Assembly (NCBI GenBank): GCA_027405735.1
Contig: JAPEHQ010000023.1
Location: 496,001 to 560,000, forward strand
DNA from: Mucor racemosus
Taxonomy: Eukaryota; Mucoromycota; Mucoromycetes; Mucorales; Mucoraceae
Reading direction: 5' to 3'
DNA length: 64,000 nucleotides
In this document: one piece after another, positions 37,133 through 52,266 of the stretch
Numbering within the stretch: the stretch's first letter is position 1
How the letters are laid out: every line of letters begins with the position of its first letter
Position numbers and translations under genes: made by a program
Notes under the pieces: generated by a model
What the model saw: only the letters and a program-made list of their open reading frames with translations
Database searches by the model: none
What the model was told of the DNA's origin: nothing

Positions 37133-38159
37133 AGCCCATTGTCATTTAGTATATTATTCAATAAAAAATTGCCTTTAATCAGGTTCATTTGTTATCTAAA
37201 TTACTTTGTACAAAACAGTATGTTTCTGATGCCTATCGCTGATCATATAAAAGGCATTACTAATATCAAATATCATGTCGGATTGAGTCGAAATAATATC
37301 TTCATCGCATTTTTAATGATATCTAGATAAATATTTTGATATTATTCGAGTTAATCCCCATGTAATACTGTGATATATTATGAGTCATATTGCATGTAAA
37401 TATTCGAACATCTTCCCACCATCGCGGGTAAAAAAAGATTTGAAATTAATGCCATTCAACCTCAAAATAGTTACATTTAAGATGTAAAAAAAAAAAAACT
37501 TCATCTTGTATCACATCGTTAGCATATTGTGTCACCTACACACGTTGGGCGGACTCAGTTTCAACAACAAATATTAAATCACATAAACATGCCATCATAC
37601 GGATTAAAATCTTAATTCATCTGATCTATGAGTAGTAGTTTCAAACAATCAATATAAAGATAAACTAATTATTATACAACACAATATTTGAAATATAAGA
37701 GTTCATGTTCTTTTGTATGTGTTGTGTCAAAACCTCAAATCATTGTTTGATTCCGGGATGCAGAAATGCCATTCCGCAATCTTTTTTTACACTGAATGAC
37801 ACTATACAATTCAACATGGACAAGCTTGAAACTAAATAGCAGTATACATCAGATAGATCAGATTTTTAGTATAAAATATTTATATGATGATTAAATAACC
37901 ATTTCTGATCGAATTTATGTAATCAATAATTGATTTCAAAATCAAAAAGCATGCCATTCCGAGGCATGGCAGCGCACACGCCCCATATTCCCCTATGCAT
38001 ACATCTCATTTATACAGTTGGGGTAGTGTATAAAAAATTATTCAAATACCATGTAGACATGGCTATTATATGTTTTCCCAAACTAGAAAGATCTATTAAA
38101 ACAATTACTTCATTGATTACTTTGCCTGTGAATGTCTGTTAAATGGGCTCACGACTTCA

Positions 38160-38340
38160 AAATTGGAGCGCGCAATATTTTCAATAATCAGTATTACAAT
38201 AAATACAAGAAAACGATTCAAAAGATGTTAGAAAATATTCAAAAGCTTAACGACTCAAAATTCTTCTGTTTTGGGTGCGTAACAACCATTTAAATACTTC
38301 ACAAAGGATCAAAATTCATAAAAAATTGCTGAAGCTGCTT
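38160..38340 (-). repeat. Degenerate dispersed repeat, family 2, copy b
   Basis: Reverse complement aligns with 18990-19200 over the ACGCACCCAAAACAGA landmark and both flanks. Confidence 0.75.
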
Positions 38341-38747
38341 TTTGAATATATAGCGGCATTTAAATAAAGTTTTGGCTGAGATGGAGTAATTGTTCAAATT
38401 TGTTCAAAATTGTCAATTTCGAAAAAAAAATTATGTATTTTTAAACATAACTCCCGAAACTATTAATATGACATAAAAAGTAACTTTACTAAAACTTGTA
38501 GTACATTTTATTCCCTATCTGATGATCCTAAGAACAAAAAAACATTTCTCACACAATGTTGAGAAAAACCGAATATTAATAAATTTTGTTTTCCTTCAAA
38601 AAATCAAAAATGTTAATAACCAAACCTCAAATATGTATTTCCAGAAGAAGTATTTAACTTTTGCGGTTATTTTGTGCCAATATGTACCTTAGTAAAAAGT
38701 TCCGTTTTTGGACCGAAAATTTGAATTTTGTCCAAATCGCGATTTTT

Positions 38748-38765
38748 CATGAGGTATACCTCATG
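38748..38765. repeat. Perfect 18-bp palindrome
   Basis: CATGAGGTATACCTCATG is its own reverse complement. Related to the 12-bp-arm palindrome at 18592-18619. Both lie in homologous repeat copies next to a conserved TTTTTTACTAAGGTA-like block (about 38690 on the minus strand, about 18665 on the plus strand). Confidence 0.9.
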
Positions 38766-39813
38766 GAGAATGATGATAAAAATTATGATCCAAAATTTTT
38801 CTATTAATGATACAGAAAATATCTCCTGGATGAGAGAAATCGTTTGATATGGTTTTGGAAATCAGGGGGTGTCAAAATGTTGAGATATGCGCTCTTTCAA
38901 GTGTTGATTTGAGGTTCATTTTGTGAAACAATCCAGTAAAAACGCGCGAATTTAGATTTAATTATGTTTGGATAACAGAATAAAAAATACAGGATTATAA
39001 TTATATATAAATTGAACTTATTCAAAGTTACCAATACTGCAATTTTATTTTTTCCGTGTCGTAATAATCCTTTAAACGTACATAGTTGAGCGGTAACACT
39101 GTGTCACAAGGGTATTTCAAAGGGCGTTATGGATCAGAAACACAAACAATCATTATCATATCTGCATGTGCGGCTTTCACCTTTATTTTCCTAAACTTGT
39201 TGATACCAAATAAAGTGTAAATTCTATAATTAAAGTTGAGAAAATTAATGTAAGTTTATGTATATCTTAATGTCAAAGCCTAAATTATTGACTTGATTAT
39301 AACGTTTACATTGTTTGTTTGTCTCAATACTTTTATATACTTAATCCTTGTGGGAGTGCATAATACTACTGAGGAATATTTGATTTGCAGTACATATCAA
39401 TCTTAAAACAGACTTTTGAAAGCTATATGAATATGAACTATTCATATAATGAATTTTGGCTGAACAAAAATATTTAAATACCGAATTAGTAGGTTTTCAG
39501 GTACCATCGAAAATAATAAAACTACAAGCAGAACTGAAAGGTCTCGCACGATCAGACAAAGAAAATCTCAATTGATTTAATGATATATAAATAATTTTCA
39601 TTTCATTATTAGATCAAGAAAAACCGATAGGGCATTTTAGGATTTGTGCATCCTAAAAGCATCGGCTAAAATGCAGATCCTTATAGTATAATGTGTATCA
39701 CAAGGCAGTTTCATGCAGAACGTTTTTACCAACAATTGTATTACATGACAAAACTATTGAGTTTATGAATTAAATAAAGAATGATGAAAAAGTATATGTA
39801 ATAATATTGTATT

Positions 39814-40458
39814 CTAAAATGTTAAACGCATAACGATGTTACAGCGTTTATAATCAGGATGGGGGCCAAGGTGAGTGGTCTCAAATCCGTATTTTTTGTA
39901 GAGAAGGATAGCATTTTCTAGACTGACACTTGATAATAGCTCTATATAGGGGAATTTTTTGTCTTTGGCCCATTTAATAGATTCACGCATTAGAATATGA
40001 GCATAGCCTTTGCCGGTACATTCTTTTCTAACAGTCATTTTTGCCAATTCGCATACGCCTTGATGAATTACAGTTGCTACAACACCAGCTACTCTACCAG
40101 AGCTCTCTATCAAGAAGAAAACCTCACCACCAGGTTGGATAATAGATTCTTCAGGTGTGTCTAATTGCTTCAAATCTGATTCTTCTACTTCAAAATATTG
40201 CTTTACCCACACTAAACTTAGTTCCTTGAACTCGGACTTGTACTTTAGATCCCACGTAACCATACAAAGTCTATCAATGATCATCATTTGCTCTACATCA
40301 ATCACATAATAAACAGAAATACAATTAGATGCTACAGGTAATAAGCTGAATTTATTAGTTTTTGTAGCAGCCCATTGATTCTGTTCAATGAAATCAGCCC
40401 AGTCTGTGATCTTTCCTTTAACAAGCGCATATTCTGCATAAGTTGGATTTGTTGTCAT
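39814..40458 (-). CDS. GNAT-family N-acetyltransferase (paralogue 1)
   Basis: Single-exon, 214 aa. The C-terminal half has the acetyl-CoA binding motif A as AKMTVRKECTGKGYAHILM (x-x-G-x-G in TGKG) followed by ELLSSVSLENAILLYKKYGFE, the usual motif B. The N-terminal half (ISVYYVIDVEQ then LVWVKQYFEVEE) is shared with the next gene and is not a standard domain I can name. Substrate unknown. TATAAAAA at 40518-40511 (minus strand) is 53-60 bp upstream of the start. Tandem duplicate of the gene at 41005-41655, both transcribed leftward. Confidence 0.85.
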   Translation of the reverse strand: MTTNPTYAEYALVKGKITDWADFIEQNQWAATKTNKFSLLPVASNCISVYYVIDVEQMMIIDRLCMVTWDLKYKSEFKELSLVWVKQYFEVEESDLKQLDTPEESIIQPGGEVFFLIESSGRVAGVVATVIHQGVCELAKMTVRKECTGKGYAHILMRESIKWAKDKKFPYIELLSSVSLENAILLYKKYGFETTHLGPHPDYKRCNIVMRLTF

Positions 40459-41004
40459 TTTTTGTATTAATTAATGAATAATAATATGAAACAAATGGAC
40501 AGAATATCTCTTTTTATACAATTGAGACGATTCCGGATTGTTTGCTCCGGTTTGACGGATTTTGCTCACTTGAAGTCATAATGAATTGACCAATTACAGT
40601 AGCTTTAATAGAATGTTGCCCAAATAGGGTAAAATGAGTATATTGAATAAAAAATATGCTTGAATCTATCTATTATGAGTTGTATTTTTGGTGTTTATAC
40701 GATGGGTATGCAGGCAATTACAATTCAGTTGGTGCTTAAACAATGTATTCAGTACGGAATCAACTATTAAAATGATACCATGTGCAACGTTCTCTTCAAT
40801 GTGAGTCATTTTATGAAAGCTGTAAATGCAGGAACACCCTTAAAACCATAGGTTAATTCCTTCAAATCATGAATAATCAATAGATCATTCCAGAAAAAAA
40901 AAACATTTTACATGTACAAATGACTTTTTTTATTGAAAACAAACTAAGGATGTATTTTTATTATAAACAAACTAAGGGTGTATTTCCGTAATCTCGGATT
41001 TAGT
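40459..41004. other. Spacer between tandem GNAT genes
   Basis: 546 bp: promoter of paralogue 1 (TATA box about 55 bp from its start) and 3' flank of paralogue 2, with a short direct duplication of ACAAACTAAGG (about 40937 and 40965) near the paralogue 2 stop. Confidence 0.5.
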
Positions 41005-41655
41005 CTAAAATGTCAGGCGCATAGCTAAATCAACTCTAGCAAATTTGTTATAACTTCCTACAGGTACAACTTCAAATCCGTACTTTTTATATAAATTAAT
41101 AGCAGGCCCTAAATGAGCTGCTGTGTAGATATCAACCTGGGGATAATTTCTTTGGTGATTTTTAGCCCATGAAATAGCTTCATACATCAAGGGATGAGAT
41201 AAGCCTTTACCATTATATTGTTTCTTGACCCCCATCTTACCCAATTCAGCAAAAGGTCCATGATTGAGCATAGCAACAACTCCCAAACCTTCACCTTGAG
41301 TATTGATTAATGTAAAAATCTCTCCACCTGGAGCTATAATGTTTTCCTCTGGGTTGTCCAACTGTTTCAAATCATTTTCCTCTACCGAGAAATATTCTTC
41401 CAACCAAGCTACACTAACTTGCTTGAATGTGTCTTTGTATTTAGGATTCCAGGCTGCAATAAAATATTTATCAGTGATATTCTTGCTGTCCAAGTCAACA
41501 GTGTAATAAACAGAAATGCAATTTTCGGGATAATCTTGTTCTTCCTCCTTAACAAGCTTATCAGAGAGAATCCAATCATTCTTTAAAGAAAACTCTTCTA
41601 ATGTTTCCATCTTACCACGGAGCATAACATACTTTCTAACTGTAGCAACTGTCAT
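41005..41655 (-). CDS. GNAT-family N-acetyltransferase (paralogue 2)
   Basis: Single-exon, 216 aa, colinear with paralogue 1 from ISVYYTVDLDS through FAEWLEEYFSVEENDLKQLD-like blocks, the PGGE-F-LI turn, motif A (GKMGVKKQYNGKGLSHPLM) and the LYKKYGFE block to the identical ending AMRLTF/VMRLTF. By eye close to half the residues are identical. Substrate unknown. Plus-strand frames in this span are shadows. Confidence 0.85.
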   Translation of the reverse strand: MTVATVRKYVMLRGKMETLEEFSLKNDWILSDKLVKEEEQDYPENCISVYYTVDLDSKNITDKYFIAAWNPKYKDTFKQVSVAWLEEYFSVEENDLKQLDNPEENIIAPGGEIFTLINTQGEGLGVVAMLNHGPFAELGKMGVKKQYNGKGLSHPLMYEAISWAKNHQRNYPQVDIYTAAHLGPAINLYKKYGFEVVPVGSYNKFARVDLAMRLTF

Positions 41656-42587
41656 GTTTCTAAAACGTTTTTATGTAAATATAAATAATAAAATTCAAAA
41701 TCCAAGTCAAAATGCTTGCTCTATAAATATTTGTATTTTTTTCAACGCCGGATCTCGGTTTTGGCGAAGATAACAGCTATCGTTGAAACACAGAACCCTA
41801 GAAAGCCCTAAATGCCATATATGCTAATTTGATAGGATTGGTGTCAGGAAAATGCCGTAAATAAAATTCTTTCAAAGATTCAATTATTCATGGAAAATTG
41901 TAATTCGGCAATGTCAAGTAGTTGATTTTGCTTTAAAGGAAATATATAGTTCCTACAAAATCTATAATAACATTGAGTTTTATTGATTTTTGAACTACTA
42001 CTGGACGCCCAGAATGTAGCGTGCTTCAATATGAGATTTAATTGAATTCGTTGCTTCTATGGCTTCAGCGTTACAATACCTTTTGAGTCTTTCTTGCCTT
42101 TTTATTTTCGCTTTTTTTTTTTTCATTTCAAAGAGTTTTAATAATGCATCTAAACACTACAAAATATGTTTATTTTCATCAAATAATGCTTCAGCATGCT
42201 TAATCTATGCCCGTATTTTTGTAAATCGAAAACAATTCTCAATAACAGGGCTAAATCACTTGTCTATTAGATATGCAGAAACCATCCCCCCCCCTTTTTT
42301 TCTTAGAAAAAAATAGCCCCGTTATTAATTTTAAATAATTGTTACCAAACTTCAAACCTTTGCAAAGAGGTATTTTTTACTATCAACTGATACATTAGCA
42401 TGTCTAGTTCAAGTCAACATTTTCTTTCTATGTAACACTACGGAAAATGTAACGTACATGACAAAATGATTTTCCAATGTGCTCATGAAAAATATTAATG
42501 ATAATGATGAATTTTTTTTTTTTTGTTTATTGTGAAATATTACTATAAAGAGTCAAAAAATGCAGAGATGTGTTATATATAAGAGAA
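41656..42587. other. Spacer GNAT paralogue 2 / phosphofructokinase
   Basis: 932 bp; 5' flank of the GNAT gene and 3' flank of PFK, both on the minus strand. Contains a C9T8 tract from 42286. The 85-codon frame at 42059-42316 (+) is not supported by any family feature. Confidence 0.5.
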
Positions 42588-45622
<3,035 letters not shown>

Positions 45623-46912
45623 GATTTATTATAATTTCTGCAAAAGTACAATTAGAAATCTTTTCTATTTTTTCCCGAGATTTATTCAATTATTTTTTAT
45701 TGTTATTTACCTTTGAGAGTTTGTAAACAAAGAAGAAGAAGAACAAGAACAAGAAGCTCGGGATATCTTGAGAAATAACACCTCAATTCTCTTGTGTTTC
45801 GGTTCTTTTCCAGGTTTTACATGATTTTTTCTCGTGACTATTACACAAGAAGGTCCTCGCTCCGATTTTACCTCTGACATGTTTGATACATCATTACCAA
45901 AAAGTGCAATTCAAAATAAAAAGGCCTGATGTTTAATTTTTATAGTTTATGACCTGATTACTTTATAAATTTCAGATGTTTAATACCAAGTGACATGTGT
46001 ATTGACTACAAATCTTGTAAAATAAAAATAAAAACGCATTCAGCATTTGCATGTTTATCCTGCTCTTTTCATGGAGGTTGGCTTTGAATTAAGATGGCAC
46101 AAATTAGCTCAGTTTCATTGTTTTAAAGTTGCATTAATCTTCATGGTTTGTGAGCACACCAACATGTGCAAAAATATAATACATTGAGTAGCTAAAACTG
46201 GCTTGATTGCCGTTGTTTCGTCGATTTTTATTGGATTTTAGCTGAAAAATTGTGCCTGATTGCCAAGATCTTCACCAACAGAAACAGTATGCTGCTATAT
46301 GTTTTATTAGGCTTGACTTTGTACATGTAAAATGTTTGCAAATATAAACATCATGCTAATTTATTAGCAATTTTAAATACTCCTCCTCCTCTGTACTAAA
46401 CGACCGTGGCTAAACATCTTTTATTATACTGTACCGCTGCTTTAAAGAATTTTTGCACATGTTGAAGAAAAAGTAATTATCTAGCACAACTTTGATATAC
46501 AACTATTAGCATGTAATGTACCCTCGAGTATTTATTTTTTTAAGAAATAGGCGTACAAAGCGCCTGAATATCAGATTTCGAGATCGCTATACGAAATTCA
46601 TATATTGCTCAAAAAAAGCAACGAGCGCAGTTATGAAAGGCCTTTTTTCGCTAGAAAAAAAATATAGCGATGTACCTTGTGTGTCATAAATTATATTTAT
46701 ATATAGTCTTGTTCATTTAGATGTCTCTTAGAGAATAGGAAAATCCTTTGAAAAGAGGAAATTTCTGGAGGCCTTTGAATATTTGAATTTCCTAATTCGT
46801 TGCAAGATCATTATGATAAAATTGGTAAAAAAAAAAAGGTTTATAGATATAAATAATTAAAAACAGGAAAAAATTGCGATAAAAACTAGAAACTGGGGTA
46901 TTTGTTTATACT
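45623..46912. other. Spacer phosphofructokinase / ornithine carrier
   Basis: 1.29 kb. The first 150 bp upstream of PFK include a purine-rich AAG/AAC tract at about 45729-45757 (a CTT-rich leader on the transcribed strand). The rest is AT-rich with no supported gene. Confidence 0.5.
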
Positions 46913-48158
46913 TTAACCGAAATGGCGAGAAAGTAATTCCTATAAATATAGAATTAATATCATGAAATCGATAAATAATATTTGTTTAAATCAACTTACA
47001 TAAGTTAAAAAGATAATCGCTGAGGTTGGCGCACTACGAGCAACAGTGATACCACATCCTCTATAAAAAGCTTTATAGCCACCTACTGAATAAAGCTCCT
47101 TGGCTGTTTGATAAAAAGAGCGCTGTCTAACGTTTGATGCAATTAATTGTTCATCAGTTTGCATTTGAGATTTTATCACATCAACAGGAAACAATGAGGC
47201 ATTATAGGCCATACCACCTAATGCACCACCCAACATCAATTCATATGGAGACAAATCCTTTTTGAGCACCTTTTCTCCAGTCTTTGCTTCTCTATATTTA
47301 ATGAATTGGGCACAGGTGTATTCATAGGTACCAAACCAAAAGGCTCCACCGCCTGCTTCTCTCAAAAGAGTTGCAACAAATCCTCTATAAAATCCACCGA
47401 GTCCATGAGTTTGCATAACATGGCGAATGACATGGAAGGGGCCAGTAAAACGTACACCATGAGTAACAGTATGACTACCTAATTGCACTTGTAGTTTGCA
47501 TTTAATCAATTCAACAGGTGTTAAAATAAAAGATGCAATGGCTCCAGATGCTCCACCCGCTAAAACCAATTGATTTATAGATAATGACGGTAATTCATCT
47601 TCAGGAACACCCAAATATTTTTCACGTTCTTCGCTAGTAGCAGAATAATCTCTAATAACTCTTTGGACTTGTCGATATCCTACAAATAAGGCTGCATTTT
47701 CTACCATGGACCCCACTAAGGGAGAAGACATGCCCTGTATTCAATACATATCAATACGGACATTCAATTTTTTTTTTTTTTTTTTTGGTATATTAAATTA
47801 AAAAACTTACAGTGAATAAGCCTTTCAAACCTTCCTGTTTTAATGTTGTTCTAAAGCAATCCCAGGGGCCTGAGAAATAGGGATGGTCCAAAGGTTGAGT
47901 CTGAAGTCTTACTTTGATGGTATCAAAAGGATACTCAACAAATTTACCAATCATGCCAGCAACCTAATCTCTTGAATGTTAGTAAATCCAACATTTCCTG
48001 AAATAATATGTCTCATTGTTTACCGATCCAAATAAAAGATCGTCGAGTTGATGACGAAGATTAGATTTCTCATTTTGCTGTTGTTGAGGCTTATTGAATA
48101 ATGAGGCTTCATTATTTCCCAATAATGTGGGCGCTGAAGTTACTTGTTGAGTATCCAT
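46913..48158 (-). CDS. Mitochondrial ornithine/arginine carrier (Ort1/ARG11-like)
   Basis: Inner-membrane carrier exporting ornithine for arginine synthesis; substrate inferred from resemblance to yeast Ort1. Exons on the minus strand: 48158-48024, 47963-47811, 47734-47000, 46939-46913; 1050 nt, 349 aa. Three carrier repeats with signatures PFDTIKVRLQ, PVELIKCKLQ and PVDVIKSQMQ. Ort1-like stretches are VAGMIGKFVEYPFDT, MSSPLVGSMVENAALFVGY and GFVATLLREAGGGAFWFGTYE. Two of the exon junctions fall in conserved stretches and the phases match. A Gln-rich N-terminal tail of about 45 residues precedes the first repeat. The last exon is only 27 nt. Confidence 0.94.
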
Positions 48159-49936
48159 ATCGTTTGAGTTTGATATTTGGCCTTCAATTGGGCAAAGAAA
48201 AAGAGAAGAGAGAGTGAAATTATGAAGAATTCTGAGTCATTTTAACTCAAATTTGATGTTACTACCTCTACTTACGGTCACGAAGTTAAATTTGGCGGGT
48301 CTATCTCATTTAGACAAATCTGAGACCTTGAGCTGTTAAATATCCCTGTTGGGCTTGTTCAATAGTGAGGGAAATATATATGATAATAACGCAATAGTGT
48401 TCGAGATTTCTCACTATTCAGTCTGCTATATATTCTTATAATAGCATACGGTGATTTGAAATAAGATGCATGACGAAAAAATGTGAAAATAAGGCTAAAA
48501 TAGATTGATTACGATAATCTCGAAAAAAAAACACAATTGGGCTCCCACCCCCCCCCCTTTCCACAAGCCAAAAATGTCTCTTTCAAAGCAGTCGTGCCCT
48601 TCTATTAAGATAAGAATCCACAAGTACGGTGCTATGTTACACTAATCATTATACATTGCATACGAATGTATTAGCTATTCGTGATCTTTTATCGTTGATC
48701 ATATTCTACATTGGCCTGCTTAGACAAAATAATTCGTTTTGATGAAATATTCCAATATAAAAACTCATTGTTTTTTGAATGAAAATGAATCATTAAAATT
48801 ATTATGTACATTTGGCAAAACTGATCTTGAGCTTTTGGTTTTTATCAAGATAACAGAATACATAAAGGGTTGACTATATATGGTGATGATCGCACAAGCA
48901 GAAAGATTACCGCATTCAATGAGCAATATCATATTTTTGTTTGATAATATCTAATGGTTATATCTTCAAAAGAAATCAATTATGCATATGCAATTCATTT
49001 TATTAGAGTTTACAATTATTTGAGTCGTAGAAATATGCTTCATATTCGGTCATTTTCCATACTAGGTCTCAGAATCCTCAACCACATATTGCAAGCTTGC
49101 ATTATATTATTTTTGTGCATGACTACAAAGACAGTAATTATAAATCAAGATATACAAATCAGAAAATAAGTCCCAAGATATTTATAATTATATTGTGTAG
49201 ATGCACTCTTATATAAATAATCGGTATGCATATATTAATTGCTGCGGTATTCTAACAAAATCACTAAACTTTGATGTAGAAGTGAGTATAGGAGCCTAAA
49301 AGCCTAATTTTTGGCTTTAATCTAACGTCCGTGAAAAACTTCAACCGATATAATTTATTAATGGTCCTCTATCAATGCAACTTTTCACTTTCAGGATATT
49401 TTTGAACATATGCGTAAATCTTTGTATATATATACCAGCAAAAAAACCCTAAGTTGATACTGTACTACTATTAAGTGGCATTGGATACTATCGTTATTTA
49501 TCACAGTTGCCCAAAAATTGTTTTCATAACATTGCATAATGTTCAAAATTGGAAACATATTTATTTTTTAATCATTGACATCTCCATCAATTTTCAAGAT
49601 TTTTGCATCTAAGGTACTCTAAACCAAAGATACAATTTACATCATATGATAACATTTGCAGTAGTATTAGTAGCGTTCCAAAACTTTGGGCACTCATAGT
49701 ATCTAGCAATGCAAAGTTCGCGAAAGGGCAGCTAGTATTAATTAATTAATCAAATAAACAACATCAAACCCTTTTTACGTCATTCCCTTAACATTGCGAT
49801 ATGCATGATAACATTTTAAGCTTTTATTTACAGTATTGTGTTTAATGTAGCTGTATTTTTTATGGAAACATGACGCATTATGATTACAAAAATATCTTTG
49901 AAAATATCAAAACGACAATGATTTTCTAGTATAATA
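48159..49936. other. Gene-free spacer upstream of the carrier
   Basis: First part is the carrier promoter; a C10 tract lies at 48548-48557. Otherwise AT-rich with no recognised gene, RNA or element up to the first MITE. Confidence 0.5.
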
Positions 49937-50299
49937 TAGGAATGGGCTTCGATTCGAGTTTGAATCGAGTTTTAACGGAAACGGCCATTCGATTCGAGTT
50001 GGAAAACGGCCCGTTCTTTTGTAACCCAGATAAAAAACGGGGTGGGAGCAAGTATTGGTTTGCCTTAAGGAGGCTGTTAATAGCAACCTTGTCAAGTTAA
50101 TATGGGATTATGAATCGATAATAGCATATTTGACAGTTTCACAACTTGAAGTATTTTTTCAATCCTGTTTTCGAGCTTAGCTAACAAAAAAAGAAAAGAA
50201 GAAACTCGAATACCCTCATTCGAGTTTGCATAAAAAACGGCCCGTTAAAGCAGTCAAACTCGGTTAACCGTAATACGATGCGTTGTTTGTGAAATCCTA
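49937..50299 (+). mobile_element. hAT-type MITE, copy 1 (363 bp)
   Basis: Ends TAGGAATGGGC... and ...GAAATCCTA, so the two ends share the inverted TAGGA. It is flanked by perfect 8-bp direct repeats GTATAATA (49929-49936 and 50300-50307), the length typical of hAT transposons; TAGGaaTGGGC is also hAT-like. Internally rich in TTCGA/CTCGA subterminal motifs and AACGG repeats. No transposase coding capacity, hence non-autonomous. Confidence 0.88.
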
Positions 50300-51540
50300 G
50301 TATAATATAATAGTTTTCCATGCATAGTTGTTGGAATCAGTATTGGATGTTCAAAAATAAATAGAAAAAATTGCATTACAACTTTGATTATATACCATAT
50401 GCATGAAAAAGCGTTTATTTATCAATATCAACAGTTGCCATTTGTCATATATATGCTGGTCTTGGTTGATATAGCCCTATTTATAATTAAAAATGGACTA
50501 GGGATACTGTCGAGCCCAGCTTATACTAATAAATTTGGCAGGCAAAACCAGGCTCGTCACCAATACTACCAGCATCCATGGGTCATTTTACATTCAGCCA
50601 GTTCGAGCAACAAGTTGGTTACTTGCTACTTACACCTACTAAGATCAACAAGCCCATCAGTTCTTCTCAACGAATATGAATCCAAACGACCTCCCGTTGC
50701 AATGGCAAGTACTTCTAGCGCTGATCCGCAGAATTGCAAAAGGTTTAGCCTTGTCGTATATTTTCTGGTTTGATGAATAATACTTAAAAAGAATACAATT
50801 AAAAGAGAATAAGTAATGAATCAGTTCTTCAACTGTATCATAAAAACAAGGTATCGTTTATTTAGATATAAAAGTATGGCCTTTTATACTGATTTGACAT
50901 TGAGATCCTGAATTGTAATTTAAGGCACTATTTAACCATTAGATCTGTTTGATAGTGATCTATGGATTTAAATGGATCGATCATAATTTAACTGTTCTTG
51001 CAGAGCTTGCGAGTTGTCAGTTGTCTTGTTTCAATGCTGCGCTAAATATGATTGGATGTCGATTTGATTACTACTTGCTTGATTAACCGCTGGGATAAAA
51101 TAATATGGTGTTATAATGGAGATCCACGCGTTATTGGTAATCGCTGGATAAACTTAGTACGCTAGGAGTCTTTTATATCCAGTATCAAGAGTTTGCATTT
51201 CAATAAATCTCGTAGTCAATAAATTGTAAGATGTATTGATATTGTAGAAGGAGATAGCACATGGTACTTGGTAGCATACAACATAGTATATGATTCATAT
51301 TTTTGTCAATGGCCACTCTTCCAAAAAAGCCGAACAATCTCCGGAAGCGGCCATCTAATAATGATATTTCCAAGCTTTAAATTTCTAGAAAAAATTACCG
51401 GACAGCCCGGACGCGGTTTTTTAAATATTCCAAGCAGCTATAAGATGCAGGTATCGAAATTTCATACAAAAATTAAGTTTCGGCTGTATTGCTGCTACTA
51501 ATTATTCAAAGGCCTATTTTAAGCAAAGCATAAATACAAC
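50300..51540. other. Spacer between the two MITEs, with a coding-like relic
   Basis: About 50575-50760 is homologous to the minus strand of about 60170-60360 (shared CTACTTACACCTACTAAG-like and CTCCCGTTG blocks, then ACTTCTAGC and ATCC-CAGAAT). The shared reading frame (FEQ-x-V-x-Y, then T-x-TK) suggests a decayed retroelement or gene fragment. The rest is AT-rich and unassigned. Confidence 0.5.
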
Positions 51541-52258
51541 TAGGATATCACAAACAACGCATCGTATTACGGTTAACCGAGTTTGACTGCTTTAACGGGC
51601 CGTTTTTTATGCAAACTCGAATGAGGGTATTCGAGTTTCTTCTTTTTTTTTTTTTTTGTCAGCTAAACTCGAAAACAGGATTGAAAAAATATTTCAAGTT
51701 GTGAAACTGTCAAATATGCTATTATCAATTCATAATCCCATATTAACTTGACAAGGTTGCTGTTGCATCCACAGATCTGGGTGCATTCCTTGGTTAAGAT
51801 TACGACACAGTTTGATATGTTAAGTTCTACATTGCTGTGTATTATGTTATGAAGCTCCGTGTATGCAGGAATATGGAACTAGTGTGTGTCACCTAGACTT
51901 GATTGGATATATGTATATATATAAATAGACTCCTTTAAACAGGTCATATAATTAGAGAATGTGAATATAAAAGAAGATGGTTCGATCTTATAATAAAGTT
52001 CTTTAGTTTTAGTGTGCTCTTTCATTTTATAACAGTTTTCCTTTATTTTTATTAAATGATTTAGTACATATTTTAGCTTTGAGATTGATATAATCTCCTG
52101 GCGTAACAGTTGCTATTAACAGCCTCCTTAAGGCAAACCAATATTTGCTCCCAACCCGTTTTTTATCTGGGTAACAAAAAACGGGCCGTTTTCCAACTCG
52201 AATCGAATGGTCGTTTCCGTTAAAACTCGATTCAAACTCGAATCGAAGCCCATTCCTA
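51541..52258 (-). mobile_element. hAT-type MITE, copy 2 (365 bp), split by an LTR
   Basis: Reverse complement of copy 1 over its full length, ends TAGGATATC and CATTCCTA, flanked by AATACAAC (51533-51540) and AATACAAT (52259-52266), an 8-bp target duplication with one mismatch. The element is interrupted at 51761-52113 by a solo LTR plus its 5-bp duplication; removing these 353 bp leaves 365 bp. Confidence 0.88.
51761..52108 (+). mobile_element. Solo LTR, copy 1 (348 bp), nested in MITE copy 2
   Basis: Begins TGTTGCATCC and ends GGCGTAACA (TG..CA, inverted TGTT/AACA), flanked by the 5-bp target duplication GTTGC (51756-51760 and 52109-52113). The undisrupted MITE copy 1 reads straight through this site, which confirms the boundaries. 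Contains a TATA-like TATATATAAAT. No internal retrotransposon region adjoins it, so it is a recombination-derived solo LTR. Confidence 0.92.
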
Positions 52259-52266
52259 AATACAAT

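Larger units (their letters stand above)
36917..39813. other. Convergent spacer THI4 (+) / GNAT (-)
   Basis: Besides the riboswitch, it holds dispersed repeat copies at about 38.16-38.34 and 38.67-38.89 kb (minus-strand copies of the 18.6-19.2 kb repeats). No coding region is supported; frames at 37139-37330 and 37930-38142 have no features. Confidence 0.5.

Noticed and set aside
49937..52258. Single large inverted-repeat transposon with 360-bp TIRs
   Set aside because: Each arm has its own 8-bp target duplication and its own terminal TAGGA ends, so they are two MITE insertions.
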